Numbered from the stretch's first letter, positions 1-7,840 are shown. The stretch: DNA of 22,534 bases from CBFGTV01 sp965652145 (GCA_965652145.1 CBFGTV010000056.1:1-22534); one strand, 5' to 3'. A program made the numbers and translations. The notes: a model not told the origin generated them from the letters alone.

Positions 1-501
1 CTACCACTTCTCGTAATGAATTTTAGATTGGTCATATCTGTTCTCTGGCTTCCTTTCTTCGGCCGGATACCCAATGGATATAATGGAAAGGGGGATGACT
101 GCTTCGGGCAGGGATAGGATTTTTTGAACTGCCTTGACCCGATCCTCAGTGGGATGCACCCCCAGCCAAACGGCCCCCAGCCCCAGATGCTGAGCCATCA
201 ATAGGATATTTTGGGTGGCGGCCGCACAGTCCTGTACCCAGTAACCGCCATATTTTTCTTTTTCGGTATCACCACAAACTACAATGGCCACTGAGGCATC
301 CTTAAGCATTTTTGAATAGGGATGAACCTCCATGATTTGGTTAAAGCACCCCTTATCCCGCACAACAACAAATTCCCAGGGCTGCCCGTTCCCTGCCGAG
401 GGGGCCGCCATGGCTGCCCTTAGCAGTTCCCTGACCTTTTCCGCTGAAACCTCTTCATTTGTGTATTTTCTAATGCTTCTTCTTTCAAATATTTCCTTCA
501 T
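1..501 (-). CDS. Nitroreductase family protein
   Basis: A 166-residue flavoprotein of the nitroreductase superfamily, expected to bind FMN and use NAD(P)H to reduce nitro, quinone or similar substrates in the cytoplasm; the true substrate cannot be read from sequence. Visible family marks are the N-terminal RRSIRKY phosphate/FMN-binding stretch (residues 7-13), the APSAGNGQPWEF segment (about 33-44), GLGAVWLG (about 107-114) and a C-terminal SIGYPAEERKP. It is a short, single-domain form. A good GGAGG site lies just upstream of the ATG at 501. It starts 39 bases after the stop of the DJ-1/PfpI gene on the same strand, so the two are probably cotranscribed from the promoter near 1190-1216. The stop codon is the first three bases of the window, so the gene is complete. 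Confidence 0.9.
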   Translation of the reverse strand: MKEIFERRSIRKYTNEEVSAEKVRELLRAAMAAPSAGNGQPWEFVVVRDKGCFNQIMEVHPYSKMLKDASVAIVVCGDTEKEKYGGYWVQDCAAATQNILLMAQHLGLGAVWLGVHPTEDRVKAVQKILSLPEAVIPLSIISIGYPAEERKPENRYDQSKIHYEKW

Positions 502-540
502 AGGGTCCTCCTTAAATAATATATTTTTGTATCAATGACT

Positions 541-1146
541 TTATTGACTGCCTTCCTTTATACAAAAGGGATCAAAATCAGCATTTTCATTCCATATGTA
601 TTCTATATCTTGGGCAATCTCTTTTGATGTCGCCTTTCCATGGCGGTCTGCAACAAAGCCCAGCGTCATATCAATTCCTGCCGAAACCCCCGATGAGGTA
701 TAATATCTACTATCCGCCACCCACCGGGCTTCATAGACCCATTTCACCTTGTCGTTAAGGGAAGTCACCCAATCATAGGCCTTTTTGTTGGTGGTTGCCC
801 TGACTCCATTAAGCAGCCCTGTTTGGGCTAAAAGGGCTGTCCCGGTACAAACCGTCAGACAATAGGCGGCTTCATCTGCTAAAATCTTTAACAGATCAAT
901 CACCTTCTTCTGATGAACTAGTCCCCTGGTTCCCAGTCCCCCTGGTATGAGGAGAATTCCGCCAGGCTTAATTGCTGTGGCCCCTTCCGTTACAACGGTA
1001 ATTTTTTGCCTGCTGACAATCTGCCCTCCATTCAAGGAAAACAATCGTATTTGATATTGTTCCATTAGCCTTCCAATGACCTCCACAGGGCCAAATACAT
1101 CCAGGGTTTCAAAATCATCAAATAAAAAAATATTAACATCTATCAT
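541..1146 (-). CDS. DJ-1/PfpI family protein
   Basis: A 201-residue protein of the DJ-1/PfpI (class I glutamine amidotransferase-like) superfamily. The nucleophile-elbow cysteine sits in LTVCTGTALLA (C100 with the start used here), the conserved acidic residue is in DVFGPVEV (about E22), and IPGGLGTRG (about 67-75) matches the family glycine loop. Members act as glyoxalase/deglycase-like enzymes, isonitrile hydratases or regulators' ligand domains; there is no AraC domain here, so it is a stand-alone enzyme of unknown substrate. I chose the ATG at 1146 (MIDVNIFLF) over the ATG at 1176 because GGAGGGG lies 6 bases before it and the family N-terminus begins there. Pairing with a nitroreductase suggests a stress or detoxification operon, but this is inference. 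Confidence 0.88.
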   Translation of the reverse strand: MIDVNIFLFDDFETLDVFGPVEVIGRLMEQYQIRLFSLNGGQIVSRQKITVVTEGATAIKPGGILLIPGGLGTRGLVHQKKVIDLLKILADEAAYCLTVCTGTALLAQTGLLNGVRATTNKKAYDWVTSLNDKVKWVYEARWVADSRYYTSSGVSAGIDMTLGFVADRHGKATSKEIAQDIEYIWNENADFDPFCIKEGSQ

Positions 1147-1188
1147 GATCGCCCCTCCCTTCCATTCTATTATCATTCTTTTTTTCTT

Positions 1189-1216
1189 ATTATATCCAAT
1201 AGATGGGAAAAGTCAA
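1189..1216 (-). promoter_or_regulatory. Promoter of the DJ-1/nitroreductase operon
   Basis: On the minus strand TTGACT (1211-1216) and TATAAT (1189-1194) are separated by 16 bases. This near-consensus sigma-A type promoter lies about 43 bases before the chosen start codon. Confidence 0.7.
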
Positions 1217-1241
1217 ATTAAAGCATCAACCATAAAATTAC

Positions 1242-1296
1242 AAAAAAAGAGCGCCCCGCCCTAGATTTTATCATCTATTCTGAGACACCCTTTTTT
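1242..1296 (-). terminator. Terminator of the flavin reductase gene
   Basis: Read on the minus strand, an arm at 1282-1296 (AAAAAAGGGTGTCTC) pairs with one at 1243-1257 (GGGGCGCTCTTTTTT) over 15 positions if G-U pairs are allowed. The 24-base loop holds a further small TAGAT/ATCTA hairpin, and a run of seven T follows. It starts just after the stop of the flavin reductase gene. Without wobble pairs it is easy to miss. Confidence 0.6.
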
Positions 1297-1298
1297 GA

Positions 1299-3206
1299 TT
1301 ATTTTTTTAAAGCTTCACTGGCAGCATAGGCCCCGCCAAGTCTTCCTGACGTAAAGGCATAGCCTATTCCAACTCCGTTTCCGACATAGGTATCGTTGAA
1401 CAATACACCCTCTGATTCAAGCCCTACGGCATACAGGCCTTTAATTGGTACTCGCTGTTGGTTTAATACCTGGAATTTCGTATTAACCAATAAGCCACCG
1501 ACAGAGCCCAGGTTATTAACCTCTGCAATGATGGCATAATAGGGACCTTCCCCCATGGGAATCAAGTATTCAGAGGCTTTACCAAATTCGGAATCAACTC
1601 CTGTTTTAACGGCCTCTTCGTATTGATTAAAGGTTTCTGTAAATACTGCCACATCCATTCCTGCATTTTCGGCCAATTCTTCTATGGTATTCCCTTTAAA
1701 GCCATGGCCCTTCTCCACCATGGCATCAAAAACCTGACCGGCATTGACCCAGGGGTGATCTAAGGTAAACTTCTCTGCAAAGTCAGCATAGAACTCGGGG
1801 GGCATACCGGGCAGCTTCGGTGCCTTTACACCATTCATCCCCGCTTCCATCAGAGCTTCGATCTGAGATTGAGAAACGATTACATAATGATATGGGCCAT
1901 GGAAGGCGCTGGTGTTGGCCGCAGCCACCGCAGTTAAGGTGTAGGCTTCATCTCTGAATCTGGCCCCTGAGGTACCCACATTCATAAAGTTTGGTAAATA
2001 GGTTAGCATCAGGGGATAGCTTGCTTCAAAGGAATCAAACTGTTTTTTCAAGTCATTGGTAGCCCTGGCCAGGGTCTGATGAAGCATTTGACCGCCAAAA
2101 TTATCCGGCACCTTGGCCCCCACTTCCCATGACATGATTAAGCCTTCTCCAACGTTTTGTCCCAGACCGCCATTAACTCCCTCAAAGCCAAAATGTTCCT
2201 TGACCATTTCGGCGTTGGCAGCATAGCCGCCGGTTGCCATAATAACACTTCTACCGGTAATTTCAAGGGTTGTGCCGTCAGATTTCTTTGCAATCACGCC
2301 TACCACTTCACCAGCTTCATTGGTTATTAGCTCCTTGGCGGTGGTTTCTGTAATCACCTGTCCTCCTCCAGCTTCAACGGAATCGGCCAGCATTTCCCTC
2401 AGGGTAGGCTGTCGGGTTTCATAGGGGGGCAATACGTGAAGCTGCTCTCCCATGTAATTAAGAAATTGAGTAGTGTATCCCTTTTCAGCCAACCAATCGT
2501 AGGTTTCTCCTGACTTCACCACATATTGCCTGATAGCCGCAGCATCCACCCGCCAGTGATTGTTTTCAATCCAATGGGCGATCTCCTCTTCTGCATCAAC
2601 CTCTACTCCATTTTCAACGGCAACAGATGAATTATAGAACTTACCGGCCCAGGATAAATTACTGGCACCGCCAATAACACCTGTCTTTTCAATAATAATT
2701 ACCTTCGCCCCTTCATCGGCCGCTGCTATAGCCGCCGATACGCCGGAGGCCCCTGCCCCCACTACGATAACATCGGCTTCCAGCTGCTCTGTTTTTCCTT
2801 CACCTGTTTTGGGGGCACTTTCTTTTTTAAAGGCATCGACATTTCCTCCCGCCTGTACAATGGCAGCTTCAACGGCTGTTAGCATGGCTTCGCTGGAAAT
2901 GGTTGCTCCACTGACTGCATCAATAGCCAGGGATTGGGTTTCCAATATCTGCTCCTTGATTCTCTCAAGGGCCTGATCCCCCAATCCTTCTGTTTCTGAC
3001 TGGCTGATGATCTGAATATCAATTATTTCTGTTTCACTCAGGGTCACTGCTATTTTTACATCGCCTCCGTGTCCCTTGGCCTCTGCCGAATAGGTACCTG
3101 GCTCCATTGTGCCGGCTGTTTCCTGGGTACAGCCTCCCAGCAGAGAAACCACTAACACCAGGGCCAGGGCCAACAGTAATGGTTTACTGATTTTTGTCCT
3201 TTTCAT
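1299..3206 (-). CDS. Extracytoplasmic FMN/FAD-dependent reductase lipoprotein
   Basis: A 635-residue lipoprotein fusing an FMN-binding domain to a fumarate reductase-type flavoprotein. The signal peptide ends at LLGGC (C26). Residues about 36-118 form the FMN_bind domain with AVSGATISS, where T102 is the expected site of covalent FMN attachment by ApbE. Residues about 145-630 are the FAD_binding_2 domain, with the GxGxxG loop VVGAGASG (148-155), E173 in the IIIEK strand end, and the C-terminal YVGNGVGIGYAFTSGRLGG. No CxxCH haem motif is present, so it is not a flavocytochrome c in the strict sense. The plan resembles the extracellular flavinylated reductases of Gram-positive bacteria, which take electrons across the membrane to reduce fumarate, urocanate or enoates; the acceptor here is unknown. 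It follows a MerR gene but sits behind a hairpin terminator, so it likely has its own promoter. Confidence 0.88.
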   Translation of the reverse strand: MKRTKISKPLLLALALVLVVSLLGGCTQETAGTMEPGTYSAEAKGHGGDVKIAVTLSETEIIDIQIISQSETEGLGDQALERIKEQILETQSLAIDAVSGATISSEAMLTAVEAAIVQAGGNVDAFKKESAPKTGEGKTEQLEADVIVVGAGASGVSAAIAAADEGAKVIIIEKTGVIGGASNLSWAGKFYNSSVAVENGVEVDAEEEIAHWIENNHWRVDAAAIRQYVVKSGETYDWLAEKGYTTQFLNYMGEQLHVLPPYETRQPTLREMLADSVEAGGGQVITETTAKELITNEAGEVVGVIAKKSDGTTLEITGRSVIMATGGYAANAEMVKEHFGFEGVNGGLGQNVGEGLIMSWEVGAKVPDNFGGQMLHQTLARATNDLKKQFDSFEASYPLMLTYLPNFMNVGTSGARFRDEAYTLTAVAAANTSAFHGPYHYVIVSQSQIEALMEAGMNGVKAPKLPGMPPEFYADFAEKFTLDHPWVNAGQVFDAMVEKGHGFKGNTIEELAENAGMDVAVFTETFNQYEEAVKTGVDSEFGKASEYLIPMGEGPYYAIIAEVNNLGSVGGLLVNTKFQVLNQQRVPIKGLYAVGLESEGVLFNDTYVGNGVGIGYAFTSGRLGGAYAASEALKK

Positions 3207-3230
3207 TATTCATCCTCCTTATTAGATCAG

Positions 3231-3246
3231 GTATAAATCCTTATAC
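3231..3246. promoter_or_regulatory. Candidate MerR operator dyad
   Basis: GTATAA-ATCC-TTATAC is a perfect 6-bp dyad with a 4-base centre, 25 bases before the flavin reductase start codon and between it and the upstream MerR gene. A TTTACA at 3255-3260 (minus) could serve as a -35, but no convincing -10 with the long MerR-type spacer is visible, so the promoter itself is not assigned. Confidence 0.35.
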
Positions 3247-3259
3247 AAAAAAATTGTAA

Positions 3260-3280
3260 ACCCTGGTGCAGCACCAGGGT
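3260..3280 (-). terminator. Terminator of the MerR gene
   Basis: ACCCTGGTG (3260-3268) and CACCAGGGT (3272-3280) form a perfect 9-bp stem with a 3-base loop. On the minus strand it is followed by TTTACAATTTTTTT. It lies between the MerR stop and the flavin reductase start and would uncouple the two genes. Confidence 0.65.
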
Positions 3281-3332
3281 CAAGGATGTTTGTTAAAAAA
3301 CAAATAAAAATTTGCAAATTAGATATAACAAT

Positions 3333-4139
3333 CTAAATGGGTATATTTACCTCTAAATAGGAATTGTTTTTGTCTTTAGTCTTTTCTGTTAAAATGATTT
3401 TACCAATAACGTCTCCCTTAATCGTATAGCTCTTTCTTTTAATAAAATCCAGCATAAACTGAACGGAGTTCCTGGTGAGATAATCCTCTTGACGAGTTCG
3501 AATTACCGAGGTTAGATAGGTGTTGGGGGCGATGTATTCAACATTTTTATCTATTTCCAAATCAAAATGTTCTACTTCCTCCTCGGAAATGGCCAGGCCC
3601 CAGCTATAGTCAAAGGTCTCGCCCTGGGACAATAGCGCCTTTTTTTCAATTCTAAAGGAATAAAAGGTATAGGGCAAAGCCTCCATCCATGCATTAACTA
3701 TTTTATGCAGATGGTCATCCTGCAATAATATGTTTTTATTGGTCTGCTTTAGTCTGTATATACCCGGTAGCTCCTTGATCTTACATTGATTTAATAAGGT
3801 CTCCATTTGGTCAAAATCATCATTAATTTCCTTCATCTTATTTAAAAGCAGGGTCTTACTTTTTATTTCTTCCTCCAATTGAAGGGCGGCTTCCTTGATA
3901 TGATCAATAATTCTTTCCAAGGGGGCCTCTTTTGTCAAAGCCGCTGCCTCTGGCAGGGGGATCTGTATACTCCTATACCATCTGCTCATCAGCAGACTTC
4001 TGGCATCTAAATCACTAAAATATCGATAATTGTTTTTATGGTCTTTTATTGGTGTAATAATACCATATTTCTCATATAGCCTTATGGTATCAACAGTGAC
4101 CCCCAGCAGAGAGGCGAATTCACCGATGGAATATTTCAT
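3333..4139 (-). CDS. MerR family regulator with GyrI/BmrR-like ligand domain
   Basis: A 268-residue regulator. Residues 1-70 are the MerR winged helix (YSIGEFASLLGVTVDTIRLYEKYGIITP...NNYRYFSDLD). Residues about 75-120 look like the coiled-coil dimer helix, rich in Glu and Lys. The remaining 140 or so residues resemble the GyrI-like effector domain of BmrR-type activators. The wing carries KDHKNNYRYF, with R39 and Y40 matching the family's R-Y. Such proteins twist the spacer of a target promoter when a small lipophilic ligand is bound. Its neighbour, the extracytoplasmic flavin reductase, is the natural target. A clear AAGGAGGTG site precedes the ATG, and a minus-strand TATAAT lies at 4173-4178. 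The ligand is unknown. Confidence 0.85.
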   Translation of the reverse strand: MKYSIGEFASLLGVTVDTIRLYEKYGIITPIKDHKNNYRYFSDLDARSLLMSRWYRSIQIPLPEAAALTKEAPLERIIDHIKEAALQLEEEIKSKTLLLNKMKEINDDFDQMETLLNQCKIKELPGIYRLKQTNKNILLQDDHLHKIVNAWMEALPYTFYSFRIEKKALLSQGETFDYSWGLAISEEEVEHFDLEIDKNVEYIAPNTYLTSVIRTRQEDYLTRNSVQFMLDFIKRKSYTIKGDVIGKIILTEKTKDKNNSYLEVNIPI

Positions 4140-4592
4140 TATTTACACCTCCTTGTAATTGCCTTTATATAGATTATAACAGATATAAACAATAATCAAT
4201 CTCTCAAAGAGGTTAAATAGGCTATAAATGCTTTGACTCATTTCTCCGACAAGGCTTGTTTTAATAAGGTAACTTGACCAAGCAACTTTTTCATTACCGT
4301 AAACACCTCGTTATGTATAAATTAATTTATCACAATGCCGGTTAAAACTGCAGGCCCTTACCGGCCCGATAATTCTGGGAAAATCTATTTTTTACCAACA
4401 ATAACCTTTTTCATTATAACTCATATTCCCCCTGAATAAAAGATAAAAGCCTATTCAATTTCCATCTGAGATTAATCACAGCAATAGCCCTTAAAAATAA
4501 GTGTTGGCGGTACATTCAATGGTTTTTCTTTGAAAAAGCTGATATAATATAAGCTACAGAACTCATAATATATATGGAAAGTCGGTGATACG
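4140..4592. other. Intergenic region between divergent MerR and GntR genes
   Basis: This 453-bp gap holds the MerR promoter (-10 ATTATA on plus at 4173-4178, with AATCAA at 4194-4199 as a -35 at a short 15-base spacing) and, at the other end, the GntR promoter (-10 TATAAT at 4543-4548, -35 weak). An 18-codon reading frame on the minus strand (4238-4294; see findings) has a GAGGTG site. A short GCCGGT/ACCGGC inverted repeat lies at 4337-4365. I see no other gene. Confidence 0.5.
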
Positions 4593-5315
4593 ATGGGAAA
4601 AATCAGTTTTTTATACTTGCAAATATATAATGAAATGAAGGAAAAAATAGAAAGCGGAGAATGGAAGGAAGGTATGAAGCTGCCCACTGAGCATGAGCTT
4701 ATAGATACCTTCAGCGTTAGCAGAGACACCATCAGAAAGGCTTTACAAAAGCTGACTAATGATGGTTATATATACAGACAGGCTGGAGCAGGAACCTTTG
4801 TAAAAAATATAAAATCAAGATACAAGCTTACTGTTTTAGAAAGCTTCAGCGAACAAATGATATCCAGAGACTTGGCACCCTCAAGCGAAATAATTGATAT
4901 AAGTCTGGGGCTTCCCAGTCAAAAAATAGCCAAATATTTAGAGTTAAAAAAACATGACAAAACCTATATCGTAACAAGAATAAGAAAAGCAGATCATGAG
5001 CCTATGTGCTATGAAACGGCCTATGTACCTGAAAAAAACTGTCCTGAATTAGATAAAAAAATCAACCCAAGTACCTCTTTATATAAGCTATACGAAGACA
5101 TTTATGGGTTAAAGATAAAATATGGAGATATTTTTTTAGAGGCTGAAAAATGTCAGGATCAAATAGCAGAAAAATTAAATATCGAAAAGGATTCCCCTAT
5201 GCTAAAAATGAATTGTATCGTTTATTTGGAAAATAATAAGCCATTATATTTTGTTGAAACCCACTATATTGGCGATAAATATGTTTTTTTTGCAAGTATG
5301 CCAAGAAAATTATAA
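4593..5315 (+). CDS. GntR family (HutC/UTRA type) transcriptional regulator
   Basis: A 240-residue repressor-type protein. Residues 5-72 are the GntR winged helix (LYLQIYNEMKEKIESGEWKEGMKLPTEHELIDTFSVSRDTIRKAL...YRQAGAGTFV), and residues about 90-235 are a UTRA ligand domain that in this subfamily usually senses a sugar phosphate or amino-acid breakdown product. It converges on the minus-strand EIIC-like/TIM-barrel pair across a shared terminator, and the promoter of that pair carries three copies of a TTGTACGTATAA-like box. Such boxes resemble the palindromes bound by HutC-type GntR proteins (TreR binds TTGTATATACAA), so I infer that this protein controls the pair. Its own promoter does not contain the box, so autoregulation is not evident. 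The ribosome site (GGTG, 7 bases before ATG) is weak. Confidence 0.88.
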   Translation: MGKISFLYLQIYNEMKEKIESGEWKEGMKLPTEHELIDTFSVSRDTIRKALQKLTNDGYIYRQAGAGTFVKNIKSRYKLTVLESFSEQMISRDLAPSSEIIDISLGLPSQKIAKYLELKKHDKTYIVTRIRKADHEPMCYETAYVPEKNCPELDKKINPSTSLYKLYEDIYGLKIKYGDIFLEAEKCQDQIAEKLNIEKDSPMLKMNCIVYLENNKPLYFVETHYIGDKYVFFASMPRKL

Positions 5316-5337
5316 AAGCCCCAAAATTGGGGCTTTT
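5314..5337. terminator. Bidirectional terminator between convergent genes
   Basis: AAAAGCCCC (5314-5322) and GGGGCTTTT (5329-5337) form a stem with a 6-base loop, T-rich after either arm. It overlaps the GntR stop codon and lies just before the stop of the TIM-barrel gene on the other strand, so it can end both transcripts. Confidence 0.8.
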
Positions 5338-5343
5338 TCAGTC

Positions 5344-6180
5344 CTAAGAAATAAAGTTTTTTACAACTTCCTGTGCAGATTTTCTTACGGCATCATCTAT
5401 GGCAGTACCTACTACCAGTATGTTTACACCTGTATTCATAAAGGCTTTGTAGTTTGAAAGGTTAATTCCTCCTTCTGCAAGGGTTGGAACATTTACTGCA
5501 TTCACTAAGGCCTCTAATCTTTCCTTAACAACAGGGTGAATTTCCCCTGCCTGGGCTCCTTCATAGCTCATTCCAGTCATTAGCCCTATTAAATCTACCC
5601 CTATGCCTTCCATGCTTTTGGCTACCTCAGCAACCTCCTCAGGGGTTCTTGCTGGAAGTCCAAAGGTATGAAGATCATCTGGGTGCCCTATATAGGCGTC
5701 AACCAGAAGGCCATATTTATGAGCCTTTTCAACCACCTCTTTTAAATCCTCCAGACTAGCTTTATGAATGTGAAGTCCATCGGCACCGGCTCTGGATAAT
5801 TCCATGAAAACTTCCTCTTTGATTTCAGTAGGGACTATTTCACAGAAGCCCCCTGGAATACCCACTGTAATATAGATATCTTTATCTACTACATTTCTAA
5901 TACCCTGGGTCACCTTAATCATTTCTTCCATTGGCACTTCATGTCTTATGGCTTCTGCATCATGCATGCTTGTAACACCCTTTAATCCTCTGGCCAATAC
6001 CACAGCAGGATGATTTGGTTCAAGCATTTTTACCCCAGCATCTACCACAGCCTTAGCAAGTCTTGCATCATCTCCTGTGATTCCTGTACTCAATAGTGTT
6101 GTTCCATTGTGGGCTTTTATCGCATCTTTTACCTTCTGCAAGGCAACTTTTCTCTTTTTCTCCATATCAGCAGCAAACAT
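5344..6180 (-). CDS. Predicted phosphate-binding TIM-barrel protein, function unknown
   Basis: A 278-residue soluble protein whose pattern is that of a (beta/alpha)8 barrel of the ribulose-phosphate-binding type. Successive strand-like segments end in acidic or small residues (AVVDAGVKMLEP, IYITVGIP, GADGLHIHKA, YGLLVDAYIGH, GVDLIGLMTG). The C-terminus has the classical phosphate grip: PTLAEGGINLSNYKAF (about 234-249) and ILVVGTAIDDAVRKSA (about 254-269). The likely role is an epimerase, aldolase or synthase acting on a phosphorylated sugar or related compound, as in NanE or hexulose-phosphate synthase relatives. I cannot place it in a named family. Its ATG abuts the stop of the EIIC-like gene (no gap), so the two are translationally linked, and the product of transport is its probable substrate. 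Confidence 0.75.
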   Translation of the reverse strand: MFAADMEKKRKVALQKVKDAIKAHNGTTLLSTGITGDDARLAKAVVDAGVKMLEPNHPAVVLARGLKGVTSMHDAEAIRHEVPMEEMIKVTQGIRNVVDKDIYITVGIPGGFCEIVPTEIKEEVFMELSRAGADGLHIHKASLEDLKEVVEKAHKYGLLVDAYIGHPDDLHTFGLPARTPEEVAEVAKSMEGIGVDLIGLMTGMSYEGAQAGEIHPVVKERLEALVNAVNVPTLAEGGINLSNYKAFMNTGVNILVVGTAIDDAVRKSAQEVVKNFIS

Positions 6181-7755
6181 TTATACTTCCTCCCTTTTTT
6201 GTCTTTGTCTTGCTAGTTTATTAGCAAAGACAGTAACTAAGAATGATGATACCAGGGCAATTCCCATACTTATGGCAAATCCCATCGGTTTATTGGCAAG
6301 AACTGGCGCTGTAATTGATGGAACATAGGCTGTACCCCTAACATCGAATAAACCAACAAACATTCCTGATAAAGCTCCTGACAGCATCGCTCCTATAAAC
6401 ACAATTTTATCTGAAAACATAAATGGATAAGATGCTTCAACAAAGGTACCAAAGGCCATGTTGATTATAAATCCTGGTGCAGCTATAGCTGATTCACTTT
6501 TCTGTTTTGGATAGATGATATTTGCTAATGTGATACCAGCTGAAACCATAACTAATGCTGTCATATCAATGGCTCCTAAGAAGCTTGAGCCTGTTTTTTC
6601 CATTTCAAGCAATACGATGGGCAGTATAGCAGCATGATATACTCCCCCTATAATTGCTGGCCACATCAAAAGCCCTGCAACTGCTCCTGCCAAAATTGCA
6701 TTATAGCCTATGGCTACTTCTATTACATACCTTACTCCATTACCAAATTTCAATGCCAATGGTGCAATTAAGAAAAATACTAATAATCCTGCTATCAGTC
6801 CTGAAAGACCACCTGCTACTATATTGGCAGTTGTTCCTGGAAAATTCCAACCAAGGGCCAACCTGATTAAATAAATAGCCAGCACCCCTGCTAAAATACC
6901 TCCAATTAATCCACCAATTAGTCCACCATCTATGGATAGCATCCCTGCCACTACCCCTGCTACGATACCTACCTCGTCTAGTCCAGAAACCTGCTTTGCA
7001 GCCAGGGCAGCCACCATTACAGGAAGTCCTTTAATGATTAAATCAAATGCATCTCCCAAGCCGCCCAGGCCTGGTACCTTACTTAGGGCCAATGTGATGG
7101 CCATGGCAATGAATCCTGGCAATGCCGCCATCATAATACCCCTAAAGCTGATTCTTTGTAATATCCCTTTGTCCATATCTTCCGTTGAGCTTGAGGATGA
7201 GCCAATTACAGGTTTGTACTTAATACCCCAGAATTTACTGAGGGCTTGAATAGCCGCAACCGCTCTGGTTCTATTTGTGGTCCCGGTGGTACCTGAGGTG
7301 GCGATAACTTTTCCGCCCATGGATTGTACTGTTGCCATAGAAGCGCCACCAGTACCAGCTATAGGTACCTTCTTTTCCGCCGCTGCTTTTATAGCCAGCT
7401 TATTAGCTCCCTTTGGATCAGAGCTAACTAAAATGATTCCATGGATTTTTTCATCCAGAATTTGTTTTGCAATGCTTTCATCCATGGCTTCTGCATCTAC
7501 ATTGATGTCCTTTAATACTTTTTCCTCTGAAAATACTACTTGCTTTGCTTCTAAATCCCAGCTGTATAACCTTGCTAACGTTTTCTCATTGGCGTTATCC
7601 ATAGAAGCCTTAGCACCAATAAATTGAACGGCTCCTATTTCAAGACCAGCTACCTTTGCCTGTCTTTCAATTTCTTCAATTAGCTTTAGGGGATCTTTGC
7701 CTCCTAAATTATAGAGGTTTCCACCACTACTACCTAGTATTGCAATCCTTTTCAT
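6181..7755 (-). CDS. PTS EIIC-like (PfoR-type) membrane protein with soluble N-terminal domain
   Basis: A 524-residue protein in two parts. Residues 1-185 are soluble and alpha/beta in character, with small-residue loops GSSGGNLYNLGG (8-19), VSSDPKG (110-116), GTGGAS (134-139) and SGTTGTTNRTRA (154-165) that look like nucleotide or phosphate-binding turns. A Ser-rich linker (185-190) leads to about ten membrane segments (205-515) that resemble the PTS_EIIC_2 family, which includes PfoR-like proteins. There is no recognisable EIIB cysteine or EIIA histidine domain, so it is unclear whether it is a true phosphotransferase permease, a plain transporter or a sensor. It is first in a two-gene unit with a TIM-barrel enzyme, under a promoter with three repressor-like boxes. 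The N-terminal domain is not one I can name. Confidence 0.7.
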   Translation of the reverse strand: MKRIAILGSSGGNLYNLGGKDPLKLIEEIERQAKVAGLEIGAVQFIGAKASMDNANEKTLARLYSWDLEAKQVVFSEEKVLKDINVDAEAMDESIAKQILDEKIHGIILVSSDPKGANKLAIKAAAEKKVPIAGTGGASMATVQSMGGKVIATSGTTGTTNRTRAVAAIQALSKFWGIKYKPVIGSSSSSTEDMDKGILQRISFRGIMMAALPGFIAMAITLALSKVPGLGGLGDAFDLIIKGLPVMVAALAAKQVSGLDEVGIVAGVVAGMLSIDGGLIGGLIGGILAGVLAIYLIRLALGWNFPGTTANIVAGGLSGLIAGLLVFFLIAPLALKFGNGVRYVIEVAIGYNAILAGAVAGLLMWPAIIGGVYHAAILPIVLLEMEKTGSSFLGAIDMTALVMVSAGITLANIIYPKQKSESAIAAPGFIINMAFGTFVEASYPFMFSDKIVFIGAMLSGALSGMFVGLFDVRGTAYVPSITAPVLANKPMGFAISMGIALVSSFLVTVFANKLARQRQKREEV

Positions 7756-7782
7756 TTAGCCTCCTCCTCCATTCCGTTTTAA

Positions 7783-7840
7783 TTGTACGTATAATATTTG
7801 TACGTATATTTATTATATATTAAATATACGTATAAATCAA
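7783..7840 (-). promoter_or_regulatory. Promoter with three TACGTATA operator boxes
   Basis: On the minus strand TTGATT (7835-7840) and TATAAT (7812-7817) are exactly 17 bases apart. One TACGTATA core (7827-7834) fills the spacer, and two more (7801-7808 and 7786-7793) lie at the start site and in the leader. The outer bases (TTG...AAT) extend the likeness between copies. This is the layout expected of a repressed promoter, probably the target of the nearby GntR protein. Confidence 0.65.

Noticed and set aside
541..1176. Longer DJ-1/PfpI start at 1176 (MIIEWKGGAI...)
   Set aside because: The extra ten residues encode the ribosome site of the better start at 1146, and the family N-terminus begins at MIDVNIFLF.
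6932..7627. Plus-strand open frames opposite the EIIC-like gene
   Set aside because: They mirror the Gly/Ala-rich coding frame, have no ribosome sites, and give proline/threonine-rich sequences without family features.
7783..7840. Repeated boxes considered as a CRISPR or plasmid iteron array
   Set aside because: Only three short copies at uneven spacing, overlapping a clear promoter, with no cas or replication gene nearby.
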